From Betaproteobacteria bacterium (GTDB taxonomy: Bacteria; Pseudomonadota; Gammaproteobacteria; Burkholderiales; SG8-41), in contig VGIF01000011.1 in NCBI GenBank assembly GCA_016868015.1, positions 1 to 41,980 of the forward strand: 41,980 nucleotides of DNA. The letters run 5' to 3'. The notes beneath the pieces are model-generated. The model was not told the origin of the DNA. It ran no database searches and saw nothing but the letters and a program-made list of their open reading frames with translations. Numbering within the stretch: the stretch's first letter is position 1; each line of letters begins with the position of its first letter. Of this stretch, positions 36,833 through 41,980 are shown piece after piece. Both the position numbers and the translations under genes were made by a program.

Positions 36833-37771
36833 TTAGGCAGTGATGCGGTCGATTTCCCGCAGTTCGTCCCGCGTGAGCGCCCAATCGGCGGCCTTGACGT
36901 TGGCCTGCAGTTGTTGCGCTTGGGTGGCGCCGGCAATGACGGTGGCAACGATCGGTTGGGCGGCAAGCCAACTGAACGCCAATTCCAGCAGCGTGTGGCC
37001 GCGTGCATGGGCGAAGGCTTCGAGATTTTCCAGGCGCGTCCAGTTGGTTTGCGTCATGAACATGTCTTCGTAGCGCTTGCCTCGGGTGAGCCGGCCGCCT
37101 TCGGGCTTGGGCGCGCCGCGTTTGTATTTTCCCGTCAGAAACCCGCCCGCTAGCGGGTAAAACGGCAGCAGTGCCACCCCGTGTTTTTGCATCGCCGGGA
37201 TCAACTCGGCCTGTGGTTTGCGCGCCAGCAGGCTGTATTCGATCTCGCACGTGGTCAGTGGCGCGTAACCATGGTGGCGCGAGGTCCATTGCATGTCGAC
37301 CAGTTGCCACGCCGCCGCTTGCGAAACGCCCAGATAGCGCACCTTGCCTTGTTGCACCAGGTCGTTTAACGCGCTCATGGTTTCCTCCAGCGGCGTGGCG
37401 GCGTCGAACCGGTGCAACTGGTAAATGTCGATCCAGTCGGTCTTCAAGCGTTTTAGACTCGCCTCAACCGCTTGCATGATGTAACGGCGCGAGGTGCCTT
37501 GCAGCACGCCGGCGTCATCCATCGCGTTGCCGAATTTGGAGGCGATGATGACGTCCTTGCGTCGCGCGCCGAGGTAGCGCCCGAGCGCGGTTTCCGAACC
37601 GCCGCGATGGCCGTAGACGTCGGCGGTGTCGAAAAAATTAATGCCCAGATCGAGCGCTTTGTGGATCACCGCTTGCGAGTCTTCGATGGGCATGCGCAGA
37701 CCAAAGTTGTTGCAGCCCAGGCCGATGGTGGTGGCCTTAAGCGGCGTGTCGCCGATTTGACGTAGTTTCAT
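36833..37771 (-). CDS. Aldo/keto reductase
   Basis: 'TTIGLGCNNFGLRMPIEDSQAVIHKALDLGINFFDTADVYGHRGGSETALGRYLGARRKDVIIASKFG', 'DWIDIYQLHRFDAATPLEETMSAL'. Confidence 0.95.
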   Translation of the reverse strand: MKLRQIGDTPLKATTIGLGCNNFGLRMPIEDSQAVIHKALDLGINFFDTADVYGHRGGSETALGRYLGARRKDVIIASKFGNAMDDAGVLQGTSRRYIMQAVEASLKRLKTDWIDIYQLHRFDAATPLEETMSALNDLVQQGKVRYLGVSQAAAWQLVDMQWTSRHHGYAPLTTCEIEYSLLARKPQAELIPAMQKHGVALLPFYPLAGGFLTGKYKRGAPKPEGGRLTRGKRYEDMFMTQTNWTRLENLEAFAHARGHTLLELAFSWLAAQPIVATVIAGATQAQQLQANVKAADWALTRDELREIDRITA

Positions 37772-37791
37772 GACGGCCCTTTCTCAAACCC

Positions 37792-37876
37792 TTTTTGCTA
37801 TGGATTTACACGGATGAAAACAAATTAAACCACGCAAAAAATCTGTGTTCATTTGTGTAATCTATGGCAAAGATTT
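37792..37876. repeat. Imperfect inverted repeat (hairpin element built on ACACGGATGAAAACAAATT / AATCTGTGTTCATTTGTGT)
   Basis: ttttgctatggatttacacggatgaaaacaaatt versus reverse complement of aatctgtgttcatttgtgtaatctatggcaaag. Confidence 0.75.
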
Positions 37877-39052
37877 TCAACCGCCGAACACCCCGCGCAT
37901 ATCGACATGTTCGCGCGTCAATTGATTAAGCCGCGTGCAGCCGATGAGGCCCAACACGCGGTCGATTTCATCGCGATAAATTTGCAGCGCACGCAGGGCG
38001 CCGGCCTCCCCGGCGGCGGCCACGCCGTGCAGCGGCGCGCGGCCCAGCATCACCGCGTGGGCGCCGAGCGCCAGCGCTTTCACCACGTGCGCGCCGCGGC
38101 TAAAGCCGCTGTCAACAATCACCGTGATGCGCCCGCCCACCGCGTCGAGCACGCTCGGCAAGGTCAGGATCGGCACCGGCGAGGCGTCGAGCACGCGGCC
38201 GCCGTGATTGGAGATGACCACGGCATCGGCGCCGCAATCGGCGGCCTTCACCGCATCGTGCGCGTGCTGGATGCCTTTGACGATGAGCTTGCCGGGCCAC
38301 AGTTTGCGCAACTCGCGCACATCATCCCACGTAATATCCGCGCAAAAGTTCGACGAGCGCCCCATCGGCAGCGCGGTGATTTTGGTCTGCGTTTCTTGCG
38401 GGAAGTTTTGGTAGCGTGGCGTGCCCGTTGTCAGCATGTAGCGCAGCCATACGCCGGCGAGCCAGCGCGGATGCCGTAACACGTCGATGGTGTTGCGGGC
38501 GGTGAATTTGAACGGAATGGTCATGCCGTTTTTCAGGTTGTATTCGCGCCCCGGCGCCACCGGTGTGTCCACCGTGAACACCAGCGCTTCAAAGCCGGCT
38601 GCCCGGGCGCGCGCGATCACCTGGTGCGAAAGCTTGCGCTCGGGCCACATGTAAAACTGAAACCACAGCGTACCGCCGGCCTCGGCGGCGACGCGCTCAA
38701 GCTTGGTCATCGAGCCCAGCGCCAGCGTAAACGGTATGCCGTGCGCCTTGGCGGCGCGCGCCAGCGCGATTTCGCCCTCGTGCCAGGCGAGGCCCGCCGA
38801 ACCGGTGGGCGCGACGATGACGGGCATGCCGTGCGTTTTGCCGAACAGGGTGGTTTCGATGCTGCGCGTTTTGACGTCGTTTAGCACGCGCGGCACAAGC
38901 TTGATGCGCTCCATCACCGCGCGGTTCTCGCGCATCGCGACTTCGTCTTCGTTGCCGCGATCCATGAATTCAAAAAGGCCTTTGGGCAGACGCTTTTTCG
39001 CGGCTTCGCGCAGGTCGTTGGTGTCGTAAAAGCCTGGGCTGGGGTCGGGCAT
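37877..39052 (-). CDS. FMN-dependent alpha-hydroxy acid oxidizing protein (lactate dehydrogenase/oxidase family)
   Basis: 'IVAPTGSAGLAWHEGEIALARAAKAHGIPFTLALGSMTKLERVA', 'LIVKGIQHAHDAVKAADCGADAVVISNHGGRVLDASP', 'VIVDSGFSRGAHVVKALALGAHAVMLGRAPLHGVAAAGEAG'. Start at MPDPSPGFYD likely; ORF track gives 39079. Confidence 0.93.
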   Translation of the reverse strand: MPDPSPGFYDTNDLREAAKKRLPKGLFEFMDRGNEDEVAMRENRAVMERIKLVPRVLNDVKTRSIETTLFGKTHGMPVIVAPTGSAGLAWHEGEIALARAAKAHGIPFTLALGSMTKLERVAAEAGGTLWFQFYMWPERKLSHQVIARARAAGFEALVFTVDTPVAPGREYNLKNGMTIPFKFTARNTIDVLRHPRWLAGVWLRYMLTTGTPRYQNFPQETQTKITALPMGRSSNFCADITWDDVRELRKLWPGKLIVKGIQHAHDAVKAADCGADAVVISNHGGRVLDASPVPILTLPSVLDAVGGRITVIVDSGFSRGAHVVKALALGAHAVMLGRAPLHGVAAAGEAGALRALQIYRDEIDRVLGLIGCTRLNQLTREHVDMRGVFGG

Positions 39053-39091
39053 AATTAAGAAGGGTAACGGGCGCGGCAACGCCCAAAAAGA

Positions 39092-39892
39092 TTACTTCGG
39101 AATGTTCAGCATCGAGCGCGCTTCATCGACACTCGCCACTGCGCGCCCCAATTGTCTGGACACACTGGCAATGCGCGCCACATGATCGACGTTGTCGCCT
39201 AGCGTGCCCGGCGCGAGATAAGGCTCATCCTCGGTGCCCACCCGCACATGCCCGCCCATCAGCACCGACATCGCGGTGAGCTGCAAGTGGGTTGCGCCGG
39301 TGACACTGCTCATGTAGTAACTCCCTTGGGGCAGGTGCTTGATGCGATGCATGAATTCCTCCACCGTCGGCGGCGACCAGGTGCCGCCGGGACGGCCGAA
39401 AAAAATCGTCATCATCAGCGGCGCGTCGATCAGGCCTTGTTGCATTAAATCGTCGATCAGCCACAAATCGCCCAACGCGCATACCTCGAATTCGGGTTTG
39501 ACGCCGTTGTCGCGGCACAGCCGCATCATCTCGGCGAGTTCCGCGCGCGGATGCAGCTTCATCAAATCGCGTCCGACGAACGACAGGTTGTGCGCGCCCA
39601 CCGCCACCGAAATCATCTCCGGCTTGTTTTTGACCACCGCGCGGCGCTGCTCCAGATCCTGCGTGGATATGCCGTACTGAATCATGATGCCGCACGCGTC
39701 GCGAATCGCGCGGGTGTGGGATGCCCACGCCCGGTAATCTTCTTGCGGCGCGTGGATGTGCGCGATCGCAGCACCCGCCCGCCAGCCTTGCGCGATGGAG
39801 TCCGCGAGCACCCTGGAATCGTGAAAACGTGGCTGCCATTCGGGGTACATCGAGCAATCGGTGGCGCAGTTGGTGATGATCAATTTTTCCAT
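39092..39892 (-). CDS. BKACE family (DUF849, beta-keto acid cleavage enzyme / 3-keto-5-aminohexanoate cleavage protein-like)
   Basis: 'LIITNCATDCS', 'GAAIAHIHAPQEDYRAWASHTRAIRDACGIMIQYGIS', 'VLMGGHVRVGTEDEPYL'. Confidence 0.9.
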   Translation of the reverse strand: MEKLIITNCATDCSMYPEWQPRFHDSRVLADSIAQGWRAGAAIAHIHAPQEDYRAWASHTRAIRDACGIMIQYGISTQDLEQRRAVVKNKPEMISVAVGAHNLSFVGRDLMKLHPRAELAEMMRLCRDNGVKPEFEVCALGDLWLIDDLMQQGLIDAPLMMTIFFGRPGGTWSPPTVEEFMHRIKHLPQGSYYMSSVTGATHLQLTAMSVLMGGHVRVGTEDEPYLAPGTLGDNVDHVARIASVSRQLGRAVASVDEARSMLNIPK

Positions 39893-39933
39893 GGGCGTTA
39901 TCCGAATCGGCCGCGCGCGGGTGGCGGCGCGGC

Positions 39934-41613
39934 TTACGCCATTGCCGCGGCGATTTTTTCCGCGATCATGATGGTGGGGATGTTAGTGTTGCCGGAAACC
40001 ACCGTGGGCATGATCGAGGCGTCGGCCACGCGCAGCCCCTGCGCCCCGTAAACGCGGCCTTCGGCATCGACCACGGCGCTAGGGTCTTCCGCCGCGCCCA
40101 TGCGGCAGGTGCCGGCGGGATGGAATACGCCGGCGACATGCTCAAGCACGTGTTCGCGCAGCCGTTGCGGGTCTTGCAGGAGATCGGCAAGCGTGACGCG
40201 GGTGCCGGCGGCGCGTGCGAGCAGGCGCTCGGCGAGCCATGGCAGAGTGTTCAGCATGCCGGCAATGGCAAGCGCTTTCACCGCATTGGTGCGCTTAAGT
40301 TCATTGAGGTTGCGCAGACGGTTGTTGAACGACACCGCAAAGGGCGTGCCGCAATCAATGGCGCCGGCGCAGGCGAACGCGATTTGCGCGGCTTTCACAA
40401 ATGCGCCTTCCATGCGCGCGAGGTCGTCCTCGTGGGAGAGGAAATTAAACGACACCTGCGGCATATCGCGCGCGCGGGCGGAGCCAAGGCGCACCGTGCC
40501 GCGCGATTTGGGCTGCAGCAGCGCCGGCGCGAAATTGGCGATTTGCCGGCCCAGCGCGTGCCACGCGGTTTTGCTCTGCACGTTCAGATAGATGTCGGCG
40601 GCATCGCAGTCCGCAAGTCCAGATGAATAACGCAGGCTTAACGCCGGTGCGGTGCACAGCGCTTTCGGCTGGCGCGCGGCGCGCCGCAAGTGCATGCCGA
40701 TAAACAGCACCGGATGATTCTGCAGGTTGGCGCCGACACCGGGGCGGTCGGCCAACACGCCGATGCCGTGTTCCAGCAGATGTTGCGCCGGGCCGATGCC
40801 CGAGCGCATCAACAGCGCTGGCGTATGGATCGCGCCCGCGGCCAGCACGATCTCGCGGCCTTGTATTTCCACCGGCTGGCGCCGCATCGAGGTGCGCACG
40901 CGCGTGGCGCGCTTGCCGTGGAACAGCACGCGCGTCGCGGCGGTGGTGGTCATGATGGTGAGGTTTGCGCGGTTGCGCACTTCGGTTGACAGGTAGCACG
41001 AGGCGCTGCAAGCGCGCGCGCTTACGCTGTTACTCATCGGCACCACGCCATAGCCGTCGCGAAAATCAAGGTTCATGTCGGCGATGAACGGCAGACCCTG
41101 GGCGTCACCGTACGTCTTGATCGCCTGCGCGAGTGGCGGCCAGTCTGCGGGTTTTAAACGCCGTATCGGCGTGGGGCCGTCCTGGCCGTGGCCTTCGCCG
41201 CCGCCTTCACCGTCGAAATCGTGATCGTGTTCGAGTTTCTTGAAATAGGGCAGCACATCCTGCCAGCCCCAGCCCGCCGCGCCCGCCTCGCGCCAGCGCT
41301 CGTAGTCGGCGGCGATGCCGCGCAACGCGACCATGCCCATGACCGAGCCGCCGCCGCCTAAAACGCGCGCTTGCGAAAACGGCGCAACCTTGCCCTCGCG
41401 CCACTGCACGGTCAGATTGGGCCAGAAATATTGCCGGTTAAAATACGACGCCGGGTACACATCGGTGATGTCGCCGGGCTCTTCGCCGGGGATGATATCG
41501 ACGCCCGCCTCGAGCAACAACACGCTGCGCGAAGCGCGTTCGGAAAGCCGGCTCGCGAGCACGCAACCCGCGGTGCCGCCGCCGACAATAATCACGTCAT
41601 AGGTGGGCAGCAT
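39934..41613 (-). CDS. GMC family FAD-dependent oxidoreductase (choline dehydrogenase-like)
   Basis: 'YDVIIVGGGTAGCVLASRLSERASRSVLLLEAG', 'SQARVLGGGGSVMGMVALRG', 'VAGVFHPAGTCRMGAAEDPSAVVDAEGRVYGAQGLRVADASIMPTVVSGNTNIPTIMIAEKIA'. Confidence 0.96.
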   Translation of the reverse strand: MLPTYDVIIVGGGTAGCVLASRLSERASRSVLLLEAGVDIIPGEEPGDITDVYPASYFNRQYFWPNLTVQWREGKVAPFSQARVLGGGGSVMGMVALRGIAADYERWREAGAAGWGWQDVLPYFKKLEHDHDFDGEGGGEGHGQDGPTPIRRLKPADWPPLAQAIKTYGDAQGLPFIADMNLDFRDGYGVVPMSNSVSARACSASCYLSTEVRNRANLTIMTTTAATRVLFHGKRATRVRTSMRRQPVEIQGREIVLAAGAIHTPALLMRSGIGPAQHLLEHGIGVLADRPGVGANLQNHPVLFIGMHLRRAARQPKALCTAPALSLRYSSGLADCDAADIYLNVQSKTAWHALGRQIANFAPALLQPKSRGTVRLGSARARDMPQVSFNFLSHEDDLARMEGAFVKAAQIAFACAGAIDCGTPFAVSFNNRLRNLNELKRTNAVKALAIAGMLNTLPWLAERLLARAAGTRVTLADLLQDPQRLREHVLEHVAGVFHPAGTCRMGAAEDPSAVVDAEGRVYGAQGLRVADASIMPTVVSGNTNIPTIMIAEKIAAAMA

Positions 41614-41980
41614 GCGGTCATGCGCTTTTGCGCTGGTGTGAAATTGGCGATCCGGACAATGGCGATCAAGACAACAGCATCAACGGGCACCGCGCTGGCG
41701 CGACCGTGGCTGGGCAATGTGCCTTATTTGGGCGGCGATTGCAAATGCGCGGGCCTGGCCGGTGAAGCCGGCTCTTTGTGAAGGGGCGCCGGCGGTTGCG
41801 CTCGCTCGCGCGCGCGGCAAAACTCGATGCGCTCAAGGTAAGGGGCGACATCTGCTATAGTGAATTTTTCTAAGGATACGCTGATCAAGTAGGTAAAAGG
41901 TGCGCCCGAGGAAAGCGATGATGCCGATTATGCGAAATGAATGCTGATTTCATCAGGCCGAAGGCGCTTTCGATGTTTAA

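Noticed and set aside
1-41980. Genomic island or prophage hypothesis for the window
   Set aside because: No integrase, transposase, phage, conjugation or tRNA-adjacent signatures found; contents look like an ordinary catabolic chromosome region with scattered small repeats.
41614-41980. Possible coding sequence or RNA gene at the right edge
   Set aside because: Only short weak ORFs and no recognisable RNA structure; cannot be supported.

Overview
This is a GC-rich, betaproteobacterial-type (probably Burkholderiales-like) chromosomal window. It has no rRNA, tRNA, CRISPR array, transposase or integrase that I can see. It is dominated by catabolic enzymes (MaoC-like, DMSO-reductase-family molybdoenzyme, MmgE/PrpD, HIBADH-like, GGT, GMC oxidoreductase, FMN alpha-hydroxyacid oxidase, BKACE, aldo/keto reductase). 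Mixed among them are eight orphan Bug/TctC-type tripartite tricarboxylate transporter solute-binding proteins with no TctA/TctB, three of them in tandem. A housekeeping block (PHP phosphoesterase, Sua5/YciO, M50 protease, trpS) lies at 31-34.7 kb. Points worth following up: (1) a previously unlabelled ~30-nt AT-rich motif, TAAGTATTTGATTTWATTG-N(2-4)-T(5-8)A, in at least ten intergenic copies in both orientations, three of which supply the stop codon of the neighbouring gene; (2) a translationally coupled three-gene operon of a secreted TPR-CHAT caspase-like protein, a polytopic membrane protein and a secreted protein, bracketed by two copies of that motif, with an in-frame TAA interrupting the CHAT gene; (3) two MITE-like elements with terminal inverted repeats and 4-bp YTAR-type flanking duplications; (4) a single-base frameshift in one of the tandem Bug genes, and a Cys pair found only in that tandem cluster. 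All calls come from reading the sequence and supplied ORFs; no database searches were run.
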